A DNA stretch of 33,290 bases. Source: a bacterium endosymbiont of Escarpia laminata (lineage in GTDB: Bacteria > Pseudomonadota > Gammaproteobacteria > Chromatiales > Chromatiaceae). This document shows, in pieces, positions 21,454-32,700 of the stretch. Under the pieces are notes generated by a model. That model worked only from the letters and a program-made list of their open reading frames with translations. It did not search any database and was not told the DNA's origin. The stretch lies in NCBI GenBank assembly GCA_003660235.1, contig QGON01000041.1, positions 1-33,290 of the forward strand. Direction: 5' to 3'. The position numbers were made by a program, and so were the translations under genes. Numbering within the stretch: position 1 is the first letter of the stretch; the number at the start of each line of letters is the position of its first letter.

Positions 21454-23487
21454 ATGAGTGTAGTCGGTGTGAGACAACGCAGCCGGAGATTGATCCGGGT
21501 CCTCACTCTCGTCTTGGCGTTCTCCGGCATCGGACAGGTTCAGTCCGCTGGTCCACTCATCCCCGGTCCTGCAATGCCGCGGGAGATGGATGCTCCGGGG
21601 CCGGTGCTGGACATCCCACTGCCCGAAGAGGGGGCGGAGGAGGCCATCAAGGGTTTCCGTGTCCCACTTAAACGGGAACGGGTCCCGGACGAGAATCGGG
21701 TCGAGGTCAATCGTCTGAGTGTCAAGCGGCTCATCCCCATCCAGCAGTTCGAAGGCAAGTGCGCCAAGACCGAACGCGGTTTTACCTGCGACATCAATCT
21801 GCAGGACGATGCACTGCAGCAGGTGCTCGACGAGGTGCTGAAGGCTTACCGCAAGCAGTTCGCCATGTTCGACCAGGCGGGCATCAAAGTACGGCTCACC
21901 TTCGATGTCGACTGCAACCATACTGAATATGGCGAGTTCTGCGCCGTGCCGGTGCAGGATCCTGCGCTGGACCAACTGCTCAAATCGGTTCTGCAGGAGT
22001 ATGAAAACCAGTTTTCCATCTTCGACCTGGAGGATGTCTCCGTCCGGGTGACCAACTTTTTCCGCGAGCGCGACAGAATCCTGGATACCGCCTTCCTGCC
22101 CCCTCAGACAGTGGAGGATGCCTCGGTGGAGATCCATCTTCTCGAAGGCCGGCTGGGCAAGGTGGCGGTCAAGGGCAATCAGCGTTATGCGCCTGAAGTC
22201 TTGTTGAAACCCTTCGACAAATTGGCGGATGAGCCGGTCACCCGCAGCGAAATCACCCAGTCTCTGCTCAACGTCTGGGACTACCCCGGACTGCGTCTGG
22301 CGGAGCGCCGTGCCCAGTTGACCTTCTACCCCGACGAAGAGGTGGGCAAGACCGCGTTGGAACTGGAGGTCTTCGAAGAGAAGTACCCTTTCAATCTCGG
22401 TTTTTCGTTGGACAACTCCGGCTCTGAATATTCCGGCATCTACCGCGGTCGCCTGACCCTGGACTGGAACAACCCCACCGGCGCTGCCGACCGGCTCTCG
22501 GCATCGCTGCTCGGCAACGCCAGTCCCAGTAACGGCCGCTTCTATGCCCTTGACTACATGCGGCCGATCATGACACCAGACTACCATGTCAGGATGGGAG
22601 TCAGTCGCAATCAGTTTGATATTGGCCAGGAACTGGAGGTGTTCGAGATCGACGGCGTGACCGAGCAGATGTACCTCACCCTCGACCGGGTCTTCTGGCA
22701 GACATTCCGCGCCCGTCTTGCCGCCTCTGCGGGGCTGACGCTCAAAGATGCCCAGACCCGCCAGACGAATATAGTCACCGCCCAGGACAAATTGTCGGTG
22801 TTCAACTTTGGTCTCGATTTCCTCGATTCCGACGAACTGCTGGCACCGGCGGGGCGCTCCAACCAGCTGCGTCTGAACGTCGCCTACCACCGGGGAGTCG
22901 GGGGCCTGTTCGGGGCGATGGAAGGAGAGAATGCCCCCAATTCCAGCCGTACCGGCGGCGACGGGACAAAAGCCGGAGGCAGCTTCGGCAAGTTCGTCTT
23001 CGGTGCGGTGCGTAAACAGCAGTTTTTCGCCGACACCATGCTCTGGCTGCGAGTGAACGGGCAGTATTCGCCGGACCTGCTGGTCTCCCTGGAACAGATG
23101 GCCCTGGGCGGCCCAAGTAGTGTGCGGGCCTATCCCACTGCCGAGTTCCTGCGCGACAGTGGTTACTTTCTCTCCCTGGAGTGGTCATCGAATCTGCCAT
23201 TTTTCAAGGAGACTGTGGTTCCCGCTTGGATCGCCGGCTCCACCGCCACCACCTGGGGGCGGGCGATTACCGTATCGCTCTTTGTGGATCATGCCGGCGG
23301 CAGGCTCAACAATCCTCTGGACAACGAGGATGAATCCATCGCCCTCAGCGGCGCCGGGTTTGGATTGGGTTTCAACACCTCCCGCTTCAGTATGAACATG
23401 TCGCTGGCTACACCCTTGGGGGATCGTGAGCCGAGCAATGGAAGAGATCCGCAGTTTTTTGTGAACATGCTGTTCCAGCTTTTTTGA
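21454..23487 (+). CDS. Two-partner secretion transporter TpsB (FhaC/ShlB family)
   Basis: A 677-residue Omp85-superfamily outer-membrane transporter; classical members are about 550-590. The signal peptide (1-32) is followed by a Pro/Glu-rich linker, a POTRA region (about 86-240), a second POTRA (about 236-308) and a 16-strand barrel. The L6 loop motif is GGPSSVRAYPTAEF, and the last residue is Phe, the usual barrel ending. NFFRERDRILDTAFLPPQ and EGRLGKVAVKGNQRY are the standard POTRA1 end and POTRA1/2 junction. POTRA1 is enlarged by an internal 41-residue repeat (109-149 and 160-200, 18 identities) carrying four cysteines (C103, C112, C154, C163). It exports the adjacent TpsA protein by recognising its N-terminal TPS domain in the periplasm. 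Confidence 0.93.
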   Translation: MSVVGVRQRSRRLIRVLTLVLAFSGIGQVQSAGPLIPGPAMPREMDAPGPVLDIPLPEEGAEEAIKGFRVPLKRERVPDENRVEVNRLSVKRLIPIQQFEGKCAKTERGFTCDINLQDDALQQVLDEVLKAYRKQFAMFDQAGIKVRLTFDVDCNHTEYGEFCAVPVQDPALDQLLKSVLQEYENQFSIFDLEDVSVRVTNFFRERDRILDTAFLPPQTVEDASVEIHLLEGRLGKVAVKGNQRYAPEVLLKPFDKLADEPVTRSEITQSLLNVWDYPGLRLAERRAQLTFYPDEEVGKTALELEVFEEKYPFNLGFSLDNSGSEYSGIYRGRLTLDWNNPTGAADRLSASLLGNASPSNGRFYALDYMRPIMTPDYHVRMGVSRNQFDIGQELEVFEIDGVTEQMYLTLDRVFWQTFRARLAASAGLTLKDAQTRQTNIVTAQDKLSVFNFGLDFLDSDELLAPAGRSNQLRLNVAYHRGVGGLFGAMEGENAPNSSRTGGDGTKAGGSFGKFVFGAVRKQQFFADTMLWLRVNGQYSPDLLVSLEQMALGGPSSVRAYPTAEFLRDSGYFLSLEWSSNLPFFKETVVPAWIAGSTATTWGRAITVSLFVDHAGGRLNNPLDNEDESIALSGAGFGLGFNTSRFSMNMSLATPLGDREPSNGRDPQFFVNMLFQLF

Positions 23488-23545
23488 CAGTATCTGATGG
23501 GCATTGCTATTGTTAGAATTAAAGCGAGAAATACCATCCATTATT

Positions 23546-23574
23546 TTGATAAATATAAAATTATTATGCTTAAT
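23546..23574 (+). promoter_or_regulatory. Candidate promoter for tpsA
   Basis: TTGATA (five of six) and CTTAAT (four of six) are 17 bp apart within a very AT-rich stretch of the 230-bp tpsB-tpsA spacer. If used, tpsA would have its own transcript with a leader of about 137 nt; otherwise it is read through from tpsB. Confidence 0.35.
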
Positions 23575-23717
23575 AAATAGAAATTCAGATGCTTGTCCGC
23601 GTTGAATTCAGGTCAAATAAGACACTATGTAAAACGGGCAATGCCAAAAAATAGTCCATACTAATTATTAAGCGAACTGTCACGTGGTGAGGTCGGAGAT
23701 CGTCGGAGAGTTCAGCC

Positions 23718-26700
23718 ATGAGAAGGCGCCATCAGCGAAGGAAAAAGGCACGCGTAGGCCAGGCTGCTACTGGTCGGGGTGAGGCCTGCTTCGCCATAAA
23801 AGAGTTAACACACTACATACGGATGGCAATCGTCCTGCCAGCCAGTCTGCTGCTTGCCCAGCCGGGTATGGTCATGGCTGGCCCCCAAGGGGGACAGGTA
23901 GTCGGCGGTCAGGGCGCGATCAGCGCACCCAACGCCAACACCACCCTGATCCAGCAGCAGTCCCACAACCTGGCTCTGGAGTGGCAGAGCTTCAACGTCC
24001 AGGCCCAGGAACTGGTGCGATTCCAGCAACCCTCCGCCTCAGCCGCCGTCCTCAACCGCATCCTCGACCAGAACCCCAGTCTGATCTTCGGCACCATTGA
24101 AGCCAACGGCCGGGTTTTTCTCGCCAATCCCAACGGCCTTATTTTCGGCCGTACCGCCACCGTCAACGTCGGCAGCCTCATCGCCGCAGGCCTGGACATG
24201 GATCCAGGCAAGTTCATGGAGGGCAAATATGAACTGGGTCTGGCTGACGGCCAATCCCCCGGCAGCGTAATCAACCGAGGTTTGATCAAGGCCGCCACCG
24301 GCGGCAGCGTCGTTATGGTGGGCGGTACTGCAAGCAATGAAGGGCTGATCGTTGCCGACGTGGGTTACGTCCACCTTGCCTCCGGCCGCAAGGCCGTGGT
24401 CGATTTTGACGGTACCGGGTTGATCCGCTTCCGCGTCGACGAGACAGTGCTGGGCAATGACAGCGGCGCACAGGCGGCTGTCGCCAACTCCGGTGAGATC
24501 CATGCCGAAGGCGGCACTGTGATCCTCGCCGGCCACACCGCCCGCGACGTCTTCAGTCAAGTGGTCAACAACACAGGTGTCGTACGTGCCGGGAGCATCG
24601 ACAAATCCGGCGGCAAGATCCGGCTGACCGGGTTTGGCGGGTTGGTGGCCAACAGCGGCAGGTTGGATGCGTCGGGTACCAAAGGTGGCAGCATCGAAGT
24701 TGCAGGCGACCGCATTACACACAGCGGAGTTATTGTTGCCGACGGCAGTGCCGGTGATGGTGGCCGGGTGAAACTGGAATCGGCGGATACCACGCTTCTG
24801 ACCGATAACAGCACCACCAGCGCCCAATCCAAGGCGGGAGGTAAGGGCGGTAGCGTGCAGGTGTTGGGCGGCCGCGTCGGCCTGTTCGGCAACACAACGA
24901 TTGACGTCTCTGGCCATAATGGTGGCGGCGAAGTGCTGGTCGGCGGGGATTACCAGGGGAGTAATCCGGATGTACCGAATGCAGATCGAACCTATGTCGG
25001 GGCCGATGTGCAGATCAGGGCGGATGCCACTGGTGAGGGGGATGGCGGCAAGGCCATCGTTTGGGCGGATGACTTTACCAAGTTTTACGGAACCATTAGT
25101 GCAAAAGGCGACAGCAATTCAGGCAGTGGTGGTTTTGCCGAGGTTTCCGGCAAAGAGGGTTTGATCTATCGAGGAACAACTGATTTATCTGGAGCAGATG
25201 GCCGTCAGGGGACTCTCCTCCTTGATCCCGGCACGATCACAATTGCTGGTGGAAGTTCAGACGGTAGTGATAACGAAGCCGGCGATTCAGCAACCGTGCT
25301 CTCTCATAATGGCGATACAACCGTAGCATTTGCAGAGATTCCGGCCAGTTTCACCGTGTATGAATCCGAAATCGAAGGAACGGATGCCGATATCATCCTG
25401 CAAGCCACTGATGGCATCTCCACCTCTGGAACATTCAGTAATGGTGGCGAAGGGAGTGGCATACTCCTGTTGAATGATGGTCGATCCCTGGCTCTGATTA
25501 CTCGCAATGCAGCATTAGAAGGGAGCACAGGCATTGATGTCTCTGCGATAGAAATCCGTGGGCAAGGAGGTGGAGATATCATCATTCAAACCGGATCAGA
25601 TGGTGGTGATGCGGGTACAGCAAACATTGCGGTTGGTACCCTGGCTTCCGGATCCGGGTCGATCACGATCAATTCAGAAGGCACCGTATCTGTCAGTGGT
25701 GCACTCTCGACAAGTGGAAACATCGGTATCACAGCAGGTGACGCTGTAACTTTTGCGCTGGACAATACGACGGAGAATGTGGCGGCCGGCATGTTGACAG
25801 TAACGGCTACTGACGTGGATGGGTTTGACACCATCAACAGTCTTGGCAGTACCAACGTGATACTACAACCGGATGCAGTAACGGACACGGTTGGACTGGC
25901 AGTGACGGACGGGACGGGCTTCACCCTGACCACCGACGACATTGCCGAATTGAAGGCGGGTAGTGGCACAGTGACCATCGGCCAGGCTGGTGGCACGGGT
26001 GCCATCAGCCTGGGTGGTGCGGTGGATCTGGCCGGTGACAAGGTGACCCTGCGAGGCGGCCGGATCAACGATGCCATCAACACCATCAGTGCCGACACGC
26101 TGACGTTGGATCTGGATTCCAACGGGGCGGGTGCAAATACCCTGAGCACCACCGTATCCACGCTCTCCATTGATTCTTCCGACGGCAATGATGCCATCAA
26201 TCAAAGCGTGACACTGGTGGATACTGGTGCGGTGGTTCTAGGTATCCTTGATTTGGGCGGCGGTACTCTGAACCTGACCGCCGGCGGCGCTATCACCGAT
26301 GGCAATGCGGATGCTGCTGGCGCAGATACCACGGTAAATGTGACGGCTGGTGCTCTGAACATCCTGGGCAATCAGGCGGTGACCGACATTGAGACAGCGG
26401 TTAGCACCCTGGATCTGACCACCGCAGCCACCTCCATCAGCAACACAGGCGCATTGACCCTGGCCGACTCCACGGTGACGGGTCAGTTGGACCTGACCGG
26501 CAGTGCGGGCATCACCATAGGCACTCTGTCGGCCACCGGCCTGACAGTGAATCTCACCGCCGGAGGCGCTATCACCGATGGCAATGCGGATGCTGCTGGC
26601 GCAGATATCACGGTAAATGTGACGGCTGGTGCTCTGAACATCCTGGGCAATCAGGCGGTGACCGACATTGAGACAGCGGTTAGCACCCTGGATCTGACCA

Positions 26701-29700
26701 CCGCAGCCACCTCCATCAGCAATACAGGCGCATTGACCCTGGCCGACTCCACGGTGACGGGTCAGTTGGACTTGACCGGCAGTGCTGGCATCACCATAGG
26801 CACCCTGACGGCCATCGGCCAGACGGTGAACCTGACCGCCGGAGGCGCTATCACCGACGGTAACGGTGCCGGAACCAACATCACGGCATCAACCATTAGC
26901 CTCACTGCCACCTCCGGTATCGGCGCGACGAATGCCATTGAAACCGCTGCCACATCCCTGTCGGTGGACAACAGTGGCGCTTTTGATGTGCGAATTTCAA
27001 ACAACCAGGCGAGTGCCACCGAGGTGACCTCACTGAGTACGGTGGGGGCTAATCTAACCTTCAGTCAGGCTGGTGGCGGTGACTTGAATGTGACCGGAGC
27101 TGTCACCAGTGGCAACCACCCAGGGACCGATGGTGGCAACATTCTGATCAATGCCACCGGCAATCTGACCCTTAATGGAGACCTGGATTCCCGGGCGGGT
27201 AGTGGCGGCAACAGCACCCTGTCCGGACTCACACTTGGCAACGGGGTGCAGATTAGACTGGGTGCCGGCGACATCACCGTGATCGGCGGTTCCCCGGATA
27301 CTGTGATCGCCTCCGACATCATCCACTCCGAAGCCGGGCATGGTGATATCAATCTGGTCGCCGACCGCGATATCGTTATTCAGGCCACTTTGCAGACAAC
27401 CCTGGCCACTCTGGATATCATCCTGAGCGCGGATAGTAATAACGATGGTGACGGTGGTGTGCGGGTGGATGCCGGCGGTTTGATCGACTCGGCCCGAGAC
27501 GTGATCATTACCGGTTCCGACCTTTCCGATGGCAACGATCCCAATGGAGTCGGCGGATTGAACAGTGTCTACGTGGCCGCAGATGGTGCCAATAATCAGA
27601 TTCAGGCCGCTGGGACCATTACCCTGCAAAGCAGTGGTGTTGCCCCCGCAGGGTCGGATATTCAACTGGATGGGCGGGTTGCCGCCAGTGGAACCGGTGG
27701 TATGACCGTGAATGCCCTGGACCAGATTCTGCTCAATACTGCGCTCACCGCAGGCAGTGGCGGAATCGCCATGCAGGACAACGTGGTTCTGACCGGCAAC
27801 AGTAGTCTGACCGCAGCCGATGGGCCGATCAACTTCTCCGGCACCATTCAAGGACAGGGTTCCGCCTGGGATCTGGCCGTGAATGCAGGCAACGGTGTTG
27901 TAACCCTTGGTGGTGCTGTAGGTGCTGGCAACTTGGTCGGGGCCATAGACATTGATGCCGGAACTCTGGTTCAGAATGGTGACATTACCGCTCAGGGCCA
28001 GGTTGATCTGACCTTGGCCAACGCCTTTGCCCTTGGGTCCATCACTGCGATCGGCCAGACGGTGAACCTGTCCGCAGGCGGTGCCATTACCGACGGCAAT
28101 GCCGATGTGGCTGGTGTGGATACCACGGTGAATGTAACCGCTGGAACCCTGAATATCCTGGGCAACCAGGCGGTGACCGACATTGAGACAGCGGTTGGCA
28201 TCCTTGATCTGGCCACGGCAGCGACCTCCATCAGCAATACCGGCGAATTGACTCTGGCCGACTCCACGGTGGGTGGGCAGTTGGATTTGACCGGCAGTGC
28301 CGGGATCGTTCTGAATAATCTGGACGCGGCGGGTCAGATCGTGAACCTGACTGCTGCGGGTGATGTAACCGATGCGGTAGGAACGGGGATTACTGCTGCG
28401 ACCATGACAGCTGCTCTGACGGGAGTATCCTCGGACCTGACCCTGGATTCGGGGAATCATAACATCACCCAGTTGGGGGCGGTGACGGCTCCTGGTGGTT
28501 TTACCCTGGATAATGGCAATAACGGCATTACTTTGACCGCTGCGGTACAAGCCGCCAACAACGTCATCAATATTGGTGTGGGCACCGGCACTCTGGTTAC
28601 CAATGCGGCGGGAACCCTCTCCGCCGGAACCGGCGCCATTACCCTGACCGGTGACGGAATGACCCTGGATGGCACCATCATCGGAACCGGGACCCTTCTG
28701 GTGCAACCCACCACCGTGGGGCAAAATGTCGGTATCGCCGGCGGCGCGGGTGCCTTCTCTCTCACGACTGAGGAAATAGCCGAATTCCAGAATGGGTTCA
28801 GCGGAATCACCATCGGTCGTGCCGACGGAACCGGAATCATCACCATCAATGCTGTCACTTTCAACGATCCCACTACCCTTCGTGCTCCCGCCGGGGCTGG
28901 CGCTATCGTGGTGGATGGCCAGATCAGCGGTGACGGGGATGCGTCGATCACCCTGGATGGCCCGGGAGCCACGACCACGCTAAACGCTGATATTGTCACT
29001 GCCGGCAACGCGATCACGATCAGCGATAACGTGATTCTTGGCACTCCGGCCACGGTGACCCTGGATACCACCAATGGTGGAGCAGTTGTGCCCGGTGCAA
29101 ACATCGGTATCAGTGGAACGGTTGATGACGACGGCGTTGCCAGTGTGCTGATGCTCAACGGTGGTGCCGGGGGAACTGTGACGCTGTCTGGTTCGGCCGG
29201 AGCGGGTACGGCCCTGGACGGCTTGACGATCGGCAATGCTGCACAAGTGGAACTGGCCAACGTGATCGCCGATGGCGCCATCGTGGTGGCTGGCGGCAAC
29301 CTCGATCTGAATGGAACCATCTACACCAGCAGCACCGGAGCATTGACCCTCACCGGCGCGGTGGATCTGGACAGCGGTGGCATCATCACCCTGACCTCCG
29401 GTGGCGGAGCGGGCGATGACATCACCATCACCGGCGTGGTGGAAGATGCCGACAGTGCGGATACCCTGGTGCTTAATGCAGGCGTATTGGGCAACGTGGA
29501 TCTGCAAAGTGCCGTCGGCGGAACCAATATGCTGGCTGCGCTGACTGTCAGCAGTGCGGCACAGGTGGATACGGGTGCTGTAACCACCGTCGGCGCGCAG
29601 AGTTACACAGCTGACGAGATCGACTTTAACGCCGGAGCCGGTTCCATTTCAGGCACGAGCATCGTTCTGCAGCCGGTTGCCGATGGCACTTCGATTGGAG

Positions 29701-32700
29701 TGGGAGGCGGTGCCGGCACTCTGGATATCTCCGATACCGATATTGCTGCCTTGGGCGATGGATTCGCTTCGATTTTCATCGGCCGGGTGAGTGGCGTCCA
29801 CGCCATCGTAGTGGGCGACTCTACCTTCGTGGATCCGGTAACCATTCGGGCGCCAGCCGGTGCTGGCAGTATCACGGTAAACGGTCAGATCACGGGCAAC
29901 GACAACGCTTCGATCACGTTGAATGGTCCGGGAGCCACTACCACGCTGAACGCCGATATCGTCACTGCGGGCAACGCGATCACGATAAGCGATAACGTGA
30001 TTCTTGGCATCCCGGCGACGGTGACCTTGAACACAACCAATGGAGTTACGGCCGGCGCGGACATCAACATTACAGGTACGGTCAATGATGACGGTACTGC
30101 CAGCGCGCTGGTGCTCAATGGTGGCGCCGGCGGGACAGTGATGCTGTCTGGTGCGATCGGGGCAGGCACAGCCGTTGACAGCTTGACAGTCAGCAATGCG
30201 GCCCAAGTGGATCTGGCCAACATGATCGCCGACACCGCCATCGCAGTGACCGGCGACAACATCGACCTGAATGGAACCATCTACACCAGTAACACGGGAG
30301 CATTGACCTTCACCGGCGCGGTGGATCTGGACAGTGGTGGCGCCGTCACCTTGACCTCTGGTGGTGGAGTGGGTGACGACATCACCATTACCGGCGCGGT
30401 GGAAGATGCCGACAACGCTGACTCCTTGGTGCTCAACGCCGGAGTGGCGGGTATTGTGGATCTGCTAGGCACGGTTGGTGGGAACAATGCTCTGGCGGCA
30501 TTGACGGTAATCAATAGTGCCGGCATCACGTTGCCTGCACTGGGGATTGCCGGCGATCTTATTGTCAACTCCGCTAGTGCCATCATCGACAATGGCGTCC
30601 TGGATATCGGCGGTGATGCGCAGTTCACCACCACAGCAGCCAACGGCTCGGTGATCCTGGACCAGGCCAGTGATATCGATGGGGCATTGATCGTGACCAC
30701 CGACGGCACGGGCAGCACCAGCGTGACGAACCTGACCGACGCCATTGATCTTGGGACGATCACCACTGCACAACTGACAATTGGTGCAGCGGGCGCCATT
30801 ACCGACAGCGGCGTACTGGAGATCGGCGGCGATGCCCAGTTCACCACCACGGCGGCCAATGGCTCGGTGACCTTGGACCAACTCAGTGACATCGATGGGA
30901 CTTTGATCGTGACCACCAACGGCACGGGCACCACCAGCGTGATGAACCTGACCGACGCCATTAATCTTGGCACGATCACCACCGCACAACTGACGATTGG
31001 TGCAGCAGGTGCCATCACCGACAGTGGCGTACTGGACATAGGCGGCAACGCCCAGTTCACCACCACGGCGGTCAACGGCTCGGTGACCTTGGATCAGGCC
31101 AGCGACATCGACGGTGCCTTGATCGTGACCACCGACGGTACGGGCACCACCAGTGTGGCTAACCTGACCGACGCCATCGATCTTGGCGCGATCACCACTG
31201 CACAGCTAACGATTGATGCAGCGGGCGCGATCACCGACAGCGGCGTACTGGACATAGGCGGCAACGCCCGGTTCACCACCACGGCAGCCAACGGCTCAGT
31301 GACCTTAGACCAGGCCAGCGACATCGACGGTGTCTTGACCGTAACCACCGACGGCACAGGCACCACCAGCGTGACGAACCTGACCGATGCCATCGATCTT
31401 GGCGCAATCACCACTGTACAGCTGACGATTGGGGCTGCGGGTGCCATCACCGACAGCGGCGTACTGGACATAGGCGGCAACGCCCAGTTCACCACCACGG
31501 CGGCCAACGGCTCGGTGATCCTGGATCAGGCCAGTGACATCGATGGTGCCTTGATCGTGACCACCGACGGCACAGGCACCACCAGCGCGACGAACCTGAC
31601 CGACGCCATCGATCTTGGCGCCATCACTACCGCACAACTGACGGTCGGTGCAGCCGGAGCCATCACCGACAGCGGCGTACTGGACATTGGTGGCGATGCC
31701 CAGTTCACCGCCACGGCGGCCAACGGTTCGGTGACCCTGGATCAGGCCAGCGACATCGATGGGGCATTGATCGTGACCACCGATGGCACGGGCACCACCA
31801 GCGTGACGAACCTGACCGACGCCATTGATCTGGGCGCGATAACTACCGCACAGCTGACGATTGGTGCCGCGGGCGCGATCACCGACAGCGGTGTGCAGGC
31901 GGTGTTGGGTGCCGCCTCCTTTGTCACGCAAAACGACGTGGGAGCGGACATCACACTGGATGACGGTTCCTCCACCTTCGGTTCCATCACGATCCGAGTG
32001 CTGAACGCGGCAGGGACAACCACAGCGCCCGGAGTGATCACTATCACCGAACCGGGCTCAATGGACATTACCCAAGTGCAGACTGCTGGCACGGCGAATC
32101 TGACGGCGGGTACGATCAATGGGATTGGCAACATCACTGCGACCAGCTTGGGCCTGACAGTAACCAGTGGGGGCATTGCCCTGCAGGCACTGAATCTGAG
32201 CGGAAATATTGCGGTCAGCGCTGCCGGAGCCATCACCGATAGCGGCGTACTGGATATTGGTGGCAACGCCCAGTTCACCACCACGGCGGCCAACGGCTCG
32301 GTAACCCTGGATCAGGCTAGTGATATCGATGGTGTCTTGATCGTGACCACCGACGGCACGGGCACTACCAGCGTGACGAACCTGACCGACGCCATCGATC
32401 TTGGCACGATTACCACCGCACAGCTGACGATTGGTGCAGCGGGTGCCATCACCGACAGCGGCGTACTGGACATAGGCGGCAACGCCCAGTTCACCACCAC
32501 GGCGGCCAACGGCTCGGTGACCCTGGATCAGGTCAGTGACATCGATGGTGTCTTGACCGTAACCACCGACGGCACAGGCACCACCAGCGTGACGAATCTG
32601 ACCGACGCCATCGATCTGGGCGCAATCACCACCGCACAACTGATGATTGGTGCAGCGGGTGCGATCATCGATAGTGGCGTACTGGACATAGGCGGCGATG

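Noticed and set aside
21325-22890. A 521-residue minus-strand frame across tpsB
   Set aside because: It is a shadow of a clear FhaC-family gene, and its translation resembles no family I know.
27054-28724. A 556-residue open frame antisense to the TpsA gene, with several others on the minus strand up to the window end
   Set aside because: They mirror the regular codon pattern and repeats of tpsA. They have no signal, domain or ribosome site, and their breaks follow the repeat period of the sense gene.
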